The notes under the pieces are model-generated. The model was not told the DNA's origin and did not search any database. It saw nothing but the letters and a program-made list of their open reading frames with translations. Positions 8,567 through 18,383 of a DNA stretch of 64,000 nt are shown piece after piece. The stretch is from contig NZ_CANMZV010000007.1 of NCBI RefSeq assembly GCF_947502415.1, forward strand, positions 186,001-250,000, read 5' to 3'. Every line of letters starts with the position of its first letter. The stretch's first letter is position 1. The position numbers and the translations under genes are program-made. Source of the stretch: an uncultured Photobacterium sp. (GTDB lineage Bacteria; Pseudomonadota; Gammaproteobacteria; Enterobacterales; Vibrionaceae).

Positions 8567-10060
8567 TTATAAATTAAAGCTATAACCAATAATCAGTTTA
8601 ATTGTTGTTTTATCCGCTTTGTTTGGAATATCTTCTGAAGTCAGTTGGGCAATGGTGTCATCAGGTCGGTAGAAGGACTGTTTGAAGTTAAAGTTAAGTC
8701 CTTTTAGCATGCCGGATTTCGGAATATATTTAGCCTCAATGACATGCTCATATTCACTGCCGTATTCGATATCGCCACTGTTTTTCCCTTTTATTGGTGA
8801 GTCTGCCCAGTGATAGCGGTAGGATAATTCCAGATCCTGCAATCCAAGATGGCGGAAATCATAAGACAGGCCGACCACCATTGCCTCGGTACCGTCGCGT
8901 CGGAAGCCGTGGTAGCCGCCAGTTGTCGGTAACTTTAACCACCCTTTGGCATTACCGAAACCGTAGCTGAAACTACCATTTTTATCCGGGCTATCCAGTG
9001 GTGCGTTGATCTTGGTAAAACCGTACCAGAGCGACCAGGCATCATGATCTAGTTGAAACTCGTAGCTTAAAGCCGAGGCATAGCTTTGGAAGTTGGCTAG
9101 ATCTTTTTCCAGTTCTTTTTGCCACAGATCACCTGCTTCATGGTTGTAATAATATTGCGCTTTCATGAACAGGCTGGTTTGTGGGGCGAGCCCCATTGTG
9201 TACCAGGCATCGGTATGGTAGCGGCGCAGATAATCTTTTGCTTCTCCGTAGGCGATTTGGTAGCCGCCGTCGTTACCAAATTTCCGGCGAACACGTGCGG
9301 TATACAGATTATCGTAAGTAAGAGGGTTAATGTCGTAATAGTTTGAATTACCTCTTAAATCTCCCATTTTATCTTCATTGCCGGCCATAAAGTCGGTAAC
9401 AAATGCACCATCAAATAAGTATTCTTGATAGTTCTGTTTCAGCATGATACCGCGGTAGCTGGCTAGCAGGGCATCATCGTGATCGGCGGTTGAAATCAAG
9501 CCAACGGTATAGAAACCGTCTCCGATTTTCATGCTGCCGGAGCCCCAGCTGAACTGAATATTGGCGACTGGAAGTTTGCCGTACCCTTCTGATTCATTAC
9601 ATTTGTACTGGCCTGTTCCTGGTTCTTTTCCGGTCCAGAAACAGTCTTTACTCTTAAAGATTTTTTCTCCGGCATTCCAGTTATGAACATCGCCCGGATA
9701 AGACGTGTCTAGCTCAAACACATAACCGTAGCCAACGTTGAAGTTGGTTTTTACCGGAGTCTGCCCGATACGGGGTTTACCTGACTTATAGAATAAACCG
9801 ACAGATTGTCCCCATTCATGTTGGTGGTATATACCTTCAATGTCTTTCGGTGCGTATTTAGTATATTTCTCTGTTGATTTGTAATAGTTGATCAGAGAAA
9901 CGGTTGTTATATCCCCTGTTGTCAGATCGTCAAAAGTTTGGCTAATAACGGATGTGTGTCCTGCTAGTGGAAATATGGTGAGGTATGTTAGTAAAACAGA
10001 AAGTAAAACTTTTTTGGTACTGCTTTTACTACAATCCTTTTCACCTGTTATAGGAAACAT
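8567..10060 (-). CDS. OprD-family outer-membrane porin, probable oligosaccharide channel
   Basis: A 497-residue outer-membrane protein with an N-terminal export signal (residues 1 to about 36) and a long barrel ending in YSFNL. Segments such as DDLTTGDITTVSLINYYKS, QHEWGQSVGLFYKSG, LSYRYHWADS and LKGLNFNFKQSFYRPDD follow the OprD/chitoporin layout of periodic aromatic and charged strands. It would let lyase products into the periplasm. It is divergent from the barrel/lyase operon, and the shared 309-bp region holds an AgaR-like box. The specific substrate is inferred from context. Two cysteines (around CFWTGKEPGTGQYKC) could form an extracellular-loop disulfide. Confidence 0.8.
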   Translation of the reverse strand: MFPITGEKDCSKSSTKKVLLSVLLTYLTIFPLAGHTSVISQTFDDLTTGDITTVSLINYYKSTEKYTKYAPKDIEGIYHQHEWGQSVGLFYKSGKPRIGQTPVKTNFNVGYGYVFELDTSYPGDVHNWNAGEKIFKSKDCFWTGKEPGTGQYKCNESEGYGKLPVANIQFSWGSGSMKIGDGFYTVGLISTADHDDALLASYRGIMLKQNYQEYLFDGAFVTDFMAGNEDKMGDLRGNSNYYDINPLTYDNLYTARVRRKFGNDGGYQIAYGEAKDYLRRYHTDAWYTMGLAPQTSLFMKAQYYYNHEAGDLWQKELEKDLANFQSYASALSYEFQLDHDAWSLWYGFTKINAPLDSPDKNGSFSYGFGNAKGWLKLPTTGGYHGFRRDGTEAMVVGLSYDFRHLGLQDLELSYRYHWADSPIKGKNSGDIEYGSEYEHVIEAKYIPKSGMLKGLNFNFKQSFYRPDDTIAQLTSEDIPNKADKTTIKLIIGYSFNL

Positions 10061-10167
10061 TTTTCTCTTCTACTCCGTGTTTCAATACCGAACAACAATT
10101 CACGATGGCGAGTGAATATGTTGTCAAATGCGTACTTTTTAATTTTCTATTATTCATCCTACCGCTT

Positions 10168-10203
10168 GCTTTCGCTTTCTTTCGTGCTGTTTGTCACGAA
10201 AGT
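10168..10203. promoter_or_regulatory. AgaR-like operator in the porin/lyase divergent promoter region
   Basis: GCTTTCGCTTTCTTTCGTG followed by GTCACGAAAG gives repeated TTTCG units on one strand and CGAAAG on the other. GATCAC (10237-10242) lies about 40 bp away, the same spacing as at other promoters of the locus. The whole gap 10061-10369 carries no gene. Confidence 0.55.
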
Positions 10204-10369
10204 AAAAATAAGTGCAAAGTGAAAAAACAAAATCAAGATCACTGAAAAAAGAAAATGCAAAACATAGTATGAAAGGGAATGAAAGTCTTCCTCTTGCCAC
10301 GAATGTGAACTAAGTCATATTTCAAGGAGGGGATATAGGCGATTTTGATATGTGGATGAGGAAAAGAAA

Positions 10370-11725
10370 ATGGCAGTAGAAAATGCCAGAAAAACAAAGC
10401 AGAAGTCTTTGCTCTCTGTTGCTGTGGCGACAGGGTTGCTTTTGGGTGGGGGCTTCCATGCTGCAACTGCCAGTGAATTGGTTACTGACTTAAATAGTTT
10501 GACAAGTTTTACGCAGTATCAGCAGGTGAAGACTGCGAATGCACCCCAGGCCGCTGCTCGGATGGGGATTGCCGATAACGCGGTAAGTGGTGGTGCTGAT
10601 GCAACTGAGGCATACATTATTCGTCGTATACAGGAACAGGCTGAAGGCGAAGATAATGCGGAGCTAAAAGCTTTACTGGCGTCGGCAACGACAGATGCTC
10701 AAGCTGCGCGTCTGGCGGGAGAACTGACGCCGGACCAGAGCGGGGCAAATATTTATGGTGTGATTCAGGCGCAGGATTTGTTTACCAATACGCTGCGTAA
10801 GCGTACGTCAGACTACATCTTGGGAGATTTTGCCAGAACGTCTGTATGGGCTACCTACCTGTCATCAGACTATATGATGCCGGTGAAGTCTGATGGAACT
10901 AACCGTTACGACGGTTTTGACGCGACTTCCTCTGGCGCTGCATTTGGTTTCGAAAAAATATTGTCTGCAGATACCGTGATGGGGGTGGCATTCAGCCAGC
11001 AGCAGGTGGATGCAGCAAGTCGTTTGTATAACAACAAAACGGAGATTGATTCCTATCTGGCCTCGCTATACGCCACCACGGTATTGTCAGACTGGTATTT
11101 TAGTGGCCGGGGAGTTGTTGGCTGGAGTGCGAATACTGCTCACCGGGCGATTAGAGAAAGCACAGGTTATACCGGCAAGACGGATGCGACGGCCCGCTTC
11201 AATAGTCAGAATATCGCCTTGCAACTGGATGCTATGTATCCAATGTACTGGCAAAACTTCGCTCTGCTGCCAACCGTATCGGCTAATTACACCTGGGTGA
11301 AGGTTGAAGATTATGCCGAAAACTATATCCGCGAATTTAACAATAAGGGAGAGCCGGAACGGTCTTCCGGATCCCCTGCCGCACTGGCTTACGACGAGCA
11401 AAGCTATCAGGAATTGAACCTCGGTCTTGGGCTGGAAGCGTCCTACAGTTTTTACTTTGATTATGGCGTGATCCAGACCCGCCTTGGTGCTGGTGCCTCT
11501 TTTGAAATGCTTGATGATGAGCTGACATCAACTGCTCACCTTGTCAGTGGCAGCGAGAAATTTACAGTCGGTGTCGCTGAGCGTGAAGACACCCGTTATC
11601 AGGCTTATGCCAGCCTGCTGTGGGAAACCAACGGCAGTTTCAGCTGGAGTTTCAGTGCCGAGAGAGAGTGGGACGACAAGGCGGAAAATATGATGCTTTA
11701 TGGGCGTGCAGTGTATTCCTTTTAA
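10370..11725 (+). CDS. Autotransporter-type beta-barrel protein, first gene of the lyase operon
   Basis: A 451-residue protein. The start at MAVENARK has GAGGAAAAG upstream; a GTG 18 bp earlier is less likely. Residues 1 to about 34 are an extended signal peptide (ending ATA). A short Ala/Gly-rich region (about 35-145) is followed by roughly 300 residues of amphipathic strands ending in GRAVYSF, typical of an autotransporter or OmpA-like barrel. There is no long passenger domain. It lies 34 bp before the first PL8 gene, so it may display, export or bind something for the lyases. That partnership is inference. I know of no characterised protein with this role. Confidence 0.6.
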   Translation: MAVENARKTKQKSLLSVAVATGLLLGGGFHAATASELVTDLNSLTSFTQYQQVKTANAPQAAARMGIADNAVSGGADATEAYIIRRIQEQAEGEDNAELKALLASATTDAQAARLAGELTPDQSGANIYGVIQAQDLFTNTLRKRTSDYILGDFARTSVWATYLSSDYMMPVKSDGTNRYDGFDATSSGAAFGFEKILSADTVMGVAFSQQQVDAASRLYNNKTEIDSYLASLYATTVLSDWYFSGRGVVGWSANTAHRAIRESTGYTGKTDATARFNSQNIALQLDAMYPMYWQNFALLPTVSANYTWVKVEDYAENYIREFNNKGEPERSSGSPAALAYDEQSYQELNLGLGLEASYSFYFDYGVIQTRLGAGASFEMLDDELTSTAHLVSGSEKFTVGVAEREDTRYQAYASLLWETNGSFSWSFSAEREWDDKAENMMLYGRAVYSF

Positions 11726-11759
11726 TGATTTGCTGATTGTTGAACGTGGTTATAAGTAA

Positions 11760-14700
11760 ATGAAAAATAATAAATTATCCAAATTGGCATTGCTGGTTAC
11801 TGCTGCGGTTGTAAGTGGTTGCAGCCAAAGCGAAGCGGGAAGTGCAACCTCCGTGACTGATACAACATCGTATTATCAGCCGGGCGGTATTATGTATTTT
11901 TTTGAGTTGGGGCTACCCGAAACCGTTTCCGTGTCACCGGACAGTACGCTTTCACTGTCTCGCTCGCACTTTAAGGACGGCTCGACCAGTCTTGAGTGGC
12001 ACTATGAGCCCGGTGCGAAGCTGACCTTTTCGGAGCCTGTCGGTTACAAACCGTTTGTTGCCAACGACAGCGACCAGTCGCAAAGTACGTTTTCTGCCTG
12101 GATTTATAATCCGGCGGCTCAGGATAGCAAGCTGACATTTGAATTCGGAACGAACGAAAGAGCTGAGGTATCGTTTGATATCAATATGAGTTTTACCGGC
12201 TGGCGCCATCTGTTGATTCCGTTTTCCGATATGCAAGGGACTCCCAGCGAAGGGATGAACTATATGCAGATGTCTGTACCTGAAGGAATGGAGGCCGGGC
12301 AGATTTATCTTGATCAGGTGATGCTGAGCATCCCGGTTGATCCCCGCTGGCCAACCCGTGATGCGGTTGCACCTTATATTAATACTGAATCTGATACGGC
12401 GCCAAACCGTCACTGGCTGGCACTGTATCGTTATCAGACATTCCTTGATGGTGCAAAAGGTGACACCGCCGAGCTGCCTCTTGACCGCCAATCAATCCAT
12501 ACCATCAATCAAAAGCTGGAAGAGTTTGCTTTATCCGCTAAGGCGGCAACACCGGATCTGACTCAACTGCGCAGTCAGTACGGCACCTATGAACTGACCG
12601 AGAATGATGGCGTCGTTACCGGCAAGCCATTAAGTAATAAAAACCGCCTGAAAATTTTCCTTGATAAGGGGGTGAATAAAGGTCTGCTCAACGAGGAAGG
12701 TTTCGACACTGTCTTTGGTGGAACTGAGATCCGCAACTATGGCGAGTATATGCTGGAACTGGCAAAAGCCATGCGAAGTGATATTCCCCCCCTGGAAAAA
12801 CATACCTTGGGGGAGATGTATATCAACCTGACCCGCTATGCTCTCGATCAGGGCTTAGCGGCGAGCAGCGGTTTGGGGACCGCCCACCATATGGGCTATA
12901 GCTTGCGGGCGCTGTTTCAGGCGCACTTCCTCAGCCGCGATTTGCTGGCTGAAAACCAGCTGCTGGATGAAGTCAGTGAGATGATGTCCTGGTTTTCATT
13001 GACTGGCCGGGTTTACCGCCCTGATTCTGAGATGACGAATTTTAATGTTGATGTCATGAATACCCAGCTGCGCGGTATGCTTTACAGTATTTTGATGCAG
13101 CCTGATGAGCAGATCAGGGCTGCGCGTCTGGCGCAGTTCAGTTTCTGGTTGTCCCGTTCAATCACTAATTCATATGGCCTCGGCGGCGGCTTTAAGCGCG
13201 ACGGCTCTATATTCCACCATGCTCAGCACTATCCGGCTTATGGGAAGGGAGCGCTAAACGGGCTGACACCAGTTATCGAAGCGCTGAGCCGTACTAGCTA
13301 TTCGGTTACCCCGGCTGCCCACGAGGTCGTCAAACACGCTGTTGCTATGACTGAGGTTTACAGTAACGACGCTTTGACTCTGGTATCGGTAAATGGCCGT
13401 CATCCTGTCGAGAAACAGGATATCGACCTGTCGCCATTCAGACACATGGCGATGGCGGGCACTCCGGACGGCAAGGCACAGATTGATACTGATATGGCCG
13501 GCTCTTATCTGCGCATGTCGAAAAAACAAGATGCTTTTAGCCGTTACCTGAAAAAACAGGGGCTTAGCGCAACAGCAGCGCCGACCGGGCACTGGTCAAT
13601 GAACTTTGCCAATTTGTCGATTCAGCGACGAGATGGCTGGGTAGCCGCCGTCCGTGGTTTCAGCCGTTATTTGGTAGGCAATGAAAGTTATGCCAATGCC
13701 AACCGCTATGGCCGTTATATCAATTATGGCCAGCTGGAAATTATGGGGGCAGATGGCAAGCAGCGGGCATTTAGCCATGACGGTTGGAACTGGAACCGCT
13801 GGCCGGGCACAACGGCGGTGCAGCTGCCTTTCAATGAGCTGAGAGCGAAACTGCGCAACGTTGATTCCTTTAGTGGCCTTGAGGAAATGCTGTTTTCGGA
13901 GCAAGCCTACTCCGGCTCGCTGAGCCATCAGGACAACGGTATGTTTGCGATGAAGCTGCAAGGTCATCCGAAATATGATGCCTCATTCGGCGCCAACAAA
14001 TCGGTGTTCTTCTTTGATAATCGGATCGTTTCCCTTGGCAGTAATATTCACACCCGGGATCTGCGTTACCCGACGCAGACAACGCTGTTCCAAAGCGTGC
14101 TGCGTGAGGGTGAAGGCAGTGTGAAAGCCAATCGTCAGTCGGTGTCTGAAGCTGACAATCTGACGATTAACCGTGGCATTAAACCGTCGCTACTGGTTGA
14201 TCCTCAGCACAATGCCTACTTCATTCCCGCCGGTGAAACCGTCAGCCTGAGTGTCGGTGAGCAGCAGTCTGTCAGCCAGAAAGACAGTAAACCAACCCGT
14301 GGTCGTTTTGCGACAGCGGTACTGGATCATGGTAAGGCACCGACAGACGGCAAATATGAATATGCGGTACTGGTTGATGCTTCAAAAGCGGAGATCGAGC
14401 AGTTTAACCGCCAGTTCAAGTCAAAGCAGAAACCGTACCTGGTTAAAAAGCAGGACAAAAATGCGCATATCGTCTGGGATCGTGCTTCAAACACAACCGC
14501 ATATGCTTTATTTGAGTCTTCTGCATCCATTGATGACGGGCTTGTTAAGTCAACAGATTCGCCTGTGATGGTAATGGTGACACCGTATAGCAAGCAACTT
14601 TCCCTTTCCGTGGTTAATCCTGATTTGAACCTGTATCAGGGTAAGGATCTCAGTCAATACAACGCTCAGGGTGAGCAAAAAGAAGTGAGTATCTATTCCC

Positions 14701-14882
14701 GCCAGTGGAAGGACAACCGCGCAGCACCTGTTACCACAAAGCTGGTGCTCAAAGGAAAGTGGAAATCCCTTGGCAAACTGCCTGCCGGGGTTGAATTGTC
14801 AGCCCGCGCTGATGGCACAACCTTGTTGAATGTGACAACGGTTCGTGCTGAAGGCGTTGATATAGAACTTGGCAAAATTTAA
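11760..14882 (+). CDS. PL8 polysaccharide lyase, lipoprotein (chondroitinase ABC type, divergent)
   Basis: A 1040-residue lyase that should cleave uronic-acid-containing glycosaminoglycan by beta-elimination. The leader ends VVSGC (Cys20 lipobox), so it is probably lipid-anchored. Order: N-terminal jelly-roll (about 40-195), alpha/alpha-toroid (about 215-570), then beta-sandwich domains. By alignment from memory to Proteus ABC lyase I (H501, Y508, R560, E653), the equivalents are H487, Y494, R547 and E642. The neighbourhood differs from the other two lyases: HHAQHYPAY instead of RHxGxYPGY, and NRYGRYINYG instead of NRYGRYQSHG. This suggests different chain-end or sulfation preference. It sits between the barrel gene (34 bp) and the second lyase (95 bp). 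Confidence 0.85.
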   Translation: MKNNKLSKLALLVTAAVVSGCSQSEAGSATSVTDTTSYYQPGGIMYFFELGLPETVSVSPDSTLSLSRSHFKDGSTSLEWHYEPGAKLTFSEPVGYKPFVANDSDQSQSTFSAWIYNPAAQDSKLTFEFGTNERAEVSFDINMSFTGWRHLLIPFSDMQGTPSEGMNYMQMSVPEGMEAGQIYLDQVMLSIPVDPRWPTRDAVAPYINTESDTAPNRHWLALYRYQTFLDGAKGDTAELPLDRQSIHTINQKLEEFALSAKAATPDLTQLRSQYGTYELTENDGVVTGKPLSNKNRLKIFLDKGVNKGLLNEEGFDTVFGGTEIRNYGEYMLELAKAMRSDIPPLEKHTLGEMYINLTRYALDQGLAASSGLGTAHHMGYSLRALFQAHFLSRDLLAENQLLDEVSEMMSWFSLTGRVYRPDSEMTNFNVDVMNTQLRGMLYSILMQPDEQIRAARLAQFSFWLSRSITNSYGLGGGFKRDGSIFHHAQHYPAYGKGALNGLTPVIEALSRTSYSVTPAAHEVVKHAVAMTEVYSNDALTLVSVNGRHPVEKQDIDLSPFRHMAMAGTPDGKAQIDTDMAGSYLRMSKKQDAFSRYLKKQGLSATAAPTGHWSMNFANLSIQRRDGWVAAVRGFSRYLVGNESYANANRYGRYINYGQLEIMGADGKQRAFSHDGWNWNRWPGTTAVQLPFNELRAKLRNVDSFSGLEEMLFSEQAYSGSLSHQDNGMFAMKLQGHPKYDASFGANKSVFFFDNRIVSLGSNIHTRDLRYPTQTTLFQSVLREGEGSVKANRQSVSEADNLTINRGIKPSLLVDPQHNAYFIPAGETVSLSVGEQQSVSQKDSKPTRGRFATAVLDHGKAPTDGKYEYAVLVDASKAEIEQFNRQFKSKQKPYLVKKQDKNAHIVWDRASNTTAYALFESSASIDDGLVKSTDSPVMVMVTPYSKQLSLSVVNPDLNLYQGKDLSQYNAQGEQKEVSIYSRQWKDNRAAPVTTKLVLKGKWKSLGKLPAGVELSARADGTTLLNVTTVRAEGVDIELGKI

Positions 14883-14977
14883 TCACGATTGCGAGATAAC
14901 TGGTCTGTTACCTGATAAGGGTAAGACCCATATGGCAGCCAGATCATTGTCGGTTGGCTGCCGAAAAGGAATTGAAC

Positions 14978-17900
14978 ATGTTAGATAAAGTATCTGTTGG
15001 CAACAAAACAGCTCTTGCTGCCATGATTGCCCTGCTGCTTTGTGGTGGTGCGGCGGCAAATACCGTGACGGCTGAAGCGAATGCGCAAGCGGCCAAGGTC
15101 GAAACAAGCGACGCTGTCGTTCAAGGTGGTGGTGCTACTCAAAACGAAATTATTGAAAATGAAACGCCGAATCCGATGCAGGCTCAAATCATTTCTTTCG
15201 AAGAGCAGGCAATGCCTGACTATATTAGCGCATCAGATACATCTGAGTTGATACTGACAGGCAAGCGGGCGGTCAATGGCCAGCAGTCTCTTGCTTGGCT
15301 GTGGCAACCGGGTGACAGCGTTAAGATCGATAAGACGTTTCGCTATTACACGCCGAAAGAGGCTTATGCAGCATATGGCCGAAATTCTTCGACCGTTTTT
15401 TCTGTCTGGATCTATAACGAAAAACCAAGCGATGGTGAGTTGTATTTCCAGTTTGGCTCAATGGGCGGCAGCAACTTTACGATGAAACTGGACTTTACCG
15501 GTTGGCGAACTGCCGGCCTGGCATTCCATCGTGATATGCAGGGCAGTCCATCGTCTGAAATGCAGGGGCTGACGATTACGGCTCAGAATGCTACAGAAGG
15601 TGGCAAACTTTACATTGATCGGGCAATGGTCAGTATCGATGATATCCGCTATCAATGGTCAGATTATCAGGTAACGACTCAGTTAGATGAACCTGAAATT
15701 GACTATGATTTGCCGGAAACGTTGCCAGAAGTGACCGCTGAGGAGCTGGCAGCACTGGATATGATTAAATCTGCTCTGACAGAGTACTCCATTGGTGATA
15801 GCAAGCTTACACAGGAAAAACTTGATGAGCTTCGCGAGCAATACACAAAGTATCACCTGACAAAAAAGGACGGGGTGATCCGTGGGCCGCATATCGTAAC
15901 TAAAAAGCAGCTGACTATTTACCAGGTCGATGATTTGTCTGAGCAGGATAAGGTGTTGGTTGATGAATATGTAGGGCTGCGTAAATTTACCGAGTTTATG
16001 GAAAAAGTGGGCCAGGCATCGCATACCACTGACGATCCTGAAGTGAAACGGGAAATGCAGCAGATGTACTTGTTGATGACTGAGCACTTATTGGATCAGG
16101 GTTACCAGAAAGGCAGTAGTTTAGTCACAACACACCACTGGGGTTATGCTTCCCGTAGCTGGTATGCTTCAATGCTGTTGATGGAACAACCTCTGCGTGA
16201 TGCCGGTTTGCTCAAGCCGCTGCACGAATCATTACTGTGGTATTCGAGGGAGTTCAAAAAGCGCGGTTTTGATATGAAAGTCGGACCGAAAAGCTCGGAT
16301 ATGGACTACTACAATACTTTGTCGCTGGCCCATATTATTATGTTGCTATTGGAAGATAACGATCAGGAACGTGTAGCGTTAATGCACAAATTTGCTTCGT
16401 TTATTTCCGGTAACCTGGCACAAACCCCACCGGGCTACGCTGATGGTTTCCGTCCGGACGGCACGGCATTTCGTCACCGCGGTAACTACCCGGGCTATTC
16501 ATTTGCAGCGTTTCGTTCAGCGTCATATATCGCCTACTTGTTAAGCAATACGCCATATGAGCTGACACAAGTTGCTCGGCAAAATCTGAAAAAGGCTATG
16601 TTGGCTGCCCGGGTATACAGTAACCCGAACCCAGGTGTTGGTACTAGTGGGCGCCGTCCCTTCTTTGGTACCTCGCTGGATAAGTTAGTCAAAGGCTATC
16701 GTTGGCTGGCATTGGCCGGAACGGAAGGTAAAGATGTTGATCAGGAGCTGGCGGCGGCGTATCTGCGTATTGTCGGTGGCACTGAGAAAGATGGAGCAGA
16801 CAACTTCGGAATGCCAATTAAGCCGGAATTCCACCCGCAAGGTTCTTATACCTTTAACTATGCGGCAATGGGGATTCACCGTTATCAGGACAAGATGGTA
16901 ACCATGAAGGGCTGGAACCGTTACGTCTGGTCTGCTGAGATTTATCATGATGCAAACCGTTACGGTCGTTATCAGAGTCATGGCAGTGTTCAAATCCACA
17001 AATGGGGTGAGGAAGATAAGTGGGGTTATAGCCAGGAAGGCTGGGACTGGAACCGAGTGCCGGGGGCTACCACGATTCATTTGCCTTGGGAGCAGCTGAA
17101 TGCGCCAAACAAACATACAACAATGCTAAAGAACAAAGTTCGCTTTAATGGTGCAACGGATCTGAAAGGCCAGTATGGTGCGTTTGGCTTTATTTTGGAG
17201 AACCCAAGTAAATGGCCTGATGTAATTGACCCGAGCTTTACGGCTAAGAAGTCGGTCTTTAGTTTTGATAACAGATTGGTGCTGGTGGGAAGCAATATTC
17301 ACAACAGCAAATCGGATTATGCGACGGAAACAACCCTGTTCCAATATAGTCTGACTGATAAAAACCGCGATATGTGGGTTAATGGCGAGAAAATTACTGC
17401 ATTCCCTTATGAGCGCAAGCTACAGGCGGGGGATTGGTTGATTGACGGTATGGGGAATGGCTATTACGTGGTGAAAGGCGGAGAGATTAATGTACATCGC
17501 CAGAACCAGGAGTCACGCGATAACCAAAAGATGAAGCCGACCTTTGGTGACTTTGCAACTGCCTGGATAGATCACGGAAATGCACCGGATCAAGCTGAAT
17601 ATGAATATATGATTATGCTTGATGCTACGCCGGATAAGATGGCAGAGCTAGCAACTTTGATGTCTGAGCCGAAAACGCGTCCTTACGAGATTATCCGCAA
17701 GGATGGCAAGGCGCATGTGGTGCATGACAAGGTATCAGGTGTTACAGGTTATACCGCGTTTGGCTTTGTTCGTATGTCTGATCAATGGGTACGTGCGATC
17801 AGTACTTCTTCTGTCGTGATGGTCAAAGGAGAAGGCGAAAAGCTGGAAATGAGCGTAGCCAACCCTGATCTGAATATGGAGAAAAATACATTAAGTCAGA

Positions 17901-18049
17901 TAGTGCCAGTGTCTGTCACTCTGAAGGGAGCCTGGATGCTGTCTGAACCAACGGAGAATGTATTTATTAATCAGAAAGGCTCGAAAACTGTAGTGACGGT
18001 GAACTGTAAGGATGGTTTACCGGTACAAATTGATCTGAATAAAGCATAA
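14978..18049 (+). CDS. PL8 chondroitin sulfate ABC lyase, secreted
   Basis: A 1023-residue lyase of the same build and length as Proteus chondroitinase ABC I. The start is ATG 14978, with AAAAGGA 7 nt upstream. A Sec signal peptide (about 1-27) precedes a Gln/Asn-rich linker, a jelly-roll domain (about 60-220), a helical toroid and C-terminal sandwiches. THHWGYASRSWY, RHRGNYPGY (H500, Y507), GRRPF (R559) and WSAEIY...NRYGRYQSHG (E654) give the full catalytic set. No lipobox or sorting tail is visible, so it is probably periplasmic or released. It is last in the barrel-lyase-lyase operon and is followed by a strong terminator. Confidence 0.92.
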   Translation: MLDKVSVGNKTALAAMIALLLCGGAAANTVTAEANAQAAKVETSDAVVQGGGATQNEIIENETPNPMQAQIISFEEQAMPDYISASDTSELILTGKRAVNGQQSLAWLWQPGDSVKIDKTFRYYTPKEAYAAYGRNSSTVFSVWIYNEKPSDGELYFQFGSMGGSNFTMKLDFTGWRTAGLAFHRDMQGSPSSEMQGLTITAQNATEGGKLYIDRAMVSIDDIRYQWSDYQVTTQLDEPEIDYDLPETLPEVTAEELAALDMIKSALTEYSIGDSKLTQEKLDELREQYTKYHLTKKDGVIRGPHIVTKKQLTIYQVDDLSEQDKVLVDEYVGLRKFTEFMEKVGQASHTTDDPEVKREMQQMYLLMTEHLLDQGYQKGSSLVTTHHWGYASRSWYASMLLMEQPLRDAGLLKPLHESLLWYSREFKKRGFDMKVGPKSSDMDYYNTLSLAHIIMLLLEDNDQERVALMHKFASFISGNLAQTPPGYADGFRPDGTAFRHRGNYPGYSFAAFRSASYIAYLLSNTPYELTQVARQNLKKAMLAARVYSNPNPGVGTSGRRPFFGTSLDKLVKGYRWLALAGTEGKDVDQELAAAYLRIVGGTEKDGADNFGMPIKPEFHPQGSYTFNYAAMGIHRYQDKMVTMKGWNRYVWSAEIYHDANRYGRYQSHGSVQIHKWGEEDKWGYSQEGWDWNRVPGATTIHLPWEQLNAPNKHTTMLKNKVRFNGATDLKGQYGAFGFILENPSKWPDVIDPSFTAKKSVFSFDNRLVLVGSNIHNSKSDYATETTLFQYSLTDKNRDMWVNGEKITAFPYERKLQAGDWLIDGMGNGYYVVKGGEINVHRQNQESRDNQKMKPTFGDFATAWIDHGNAPDQAEYEYMIMLDATPDKMAELATLMSEPKTRPYEIIRKDGKAHVVHDKVSGVTGYTAFGFVRMSDQWVRAISTSSVVMVKGEGEKLEMSVANPDLNMEKNTLSQIVPVSVTLKGAWMLSEPTENVFINQKGSKTVVTVNCKDGLPVQIDLNKA

Positions 18050-18073
18050 CAAATATAGTTCTATCTCCTGTTT

Positions 18074-18103
18074 GGCACCCTGTTTAAGAGGGTGCCTTTT
18101 TTT
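18074..18103 (+). terminator. Rho-independent terminator of the lyase operon
   Basis: GGCACCCT and AGGGTGCC form a perfect 8-bp stem with a 7-nt loop, followed by seven T. It lies 25 bp past the second lyase stop codon. Confidence 0.92.
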
Positions 18104-18383
18104 ATCTCATACCTATCTACTTTCGACATTTTGTTGACATCCTTTTTGTTATACCAAATTGAACGAAAGAAATTGAAACTACCTTTTTTCGAGTATTCGC
18201 GTCCTGTCTTTTAAGGTTGTTTTTTGAACTGTCATTTATTGTCATTTTAGATCACAGATTCACTTTCGAAAGCTTTTGAAGGTTTGTCTCTACGGTTATA
18301 GTCTTACCGAAATCAAACGAAAGTGAAATTCCTAAGCCTTGTTTCTTTTTGATGCGGGGCTGTTCAAACTTGAAGAGACGGAT
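18104..18383 (+). promoter_or_regulatory. Promoter region of the Ig-repeat lipoprotein with several AgaR-like boxes
   Basis: The best box is at 18308-18329: CGAAATCAAACGAAAGTG, whose reverse complement has CTTTCGTTTGATTTCG. Further elements are GAACGAAAGAAATTG (18161-18175) and ACTTTCGAAAGCTTTTGAAG (18262-18281). GATCACA (18250-18256) is a CRP-like half site 58 bp before the best box. No gene is seen in this stretch. Confidence 0.55.

Noticed and set aside
8407-8589. Hydrophobic minus-strand frame downstream of the porin
   Set aside because: It covers the porin terminator, has no ribosome-binding site and consists of low-complexity AT-rich codons.
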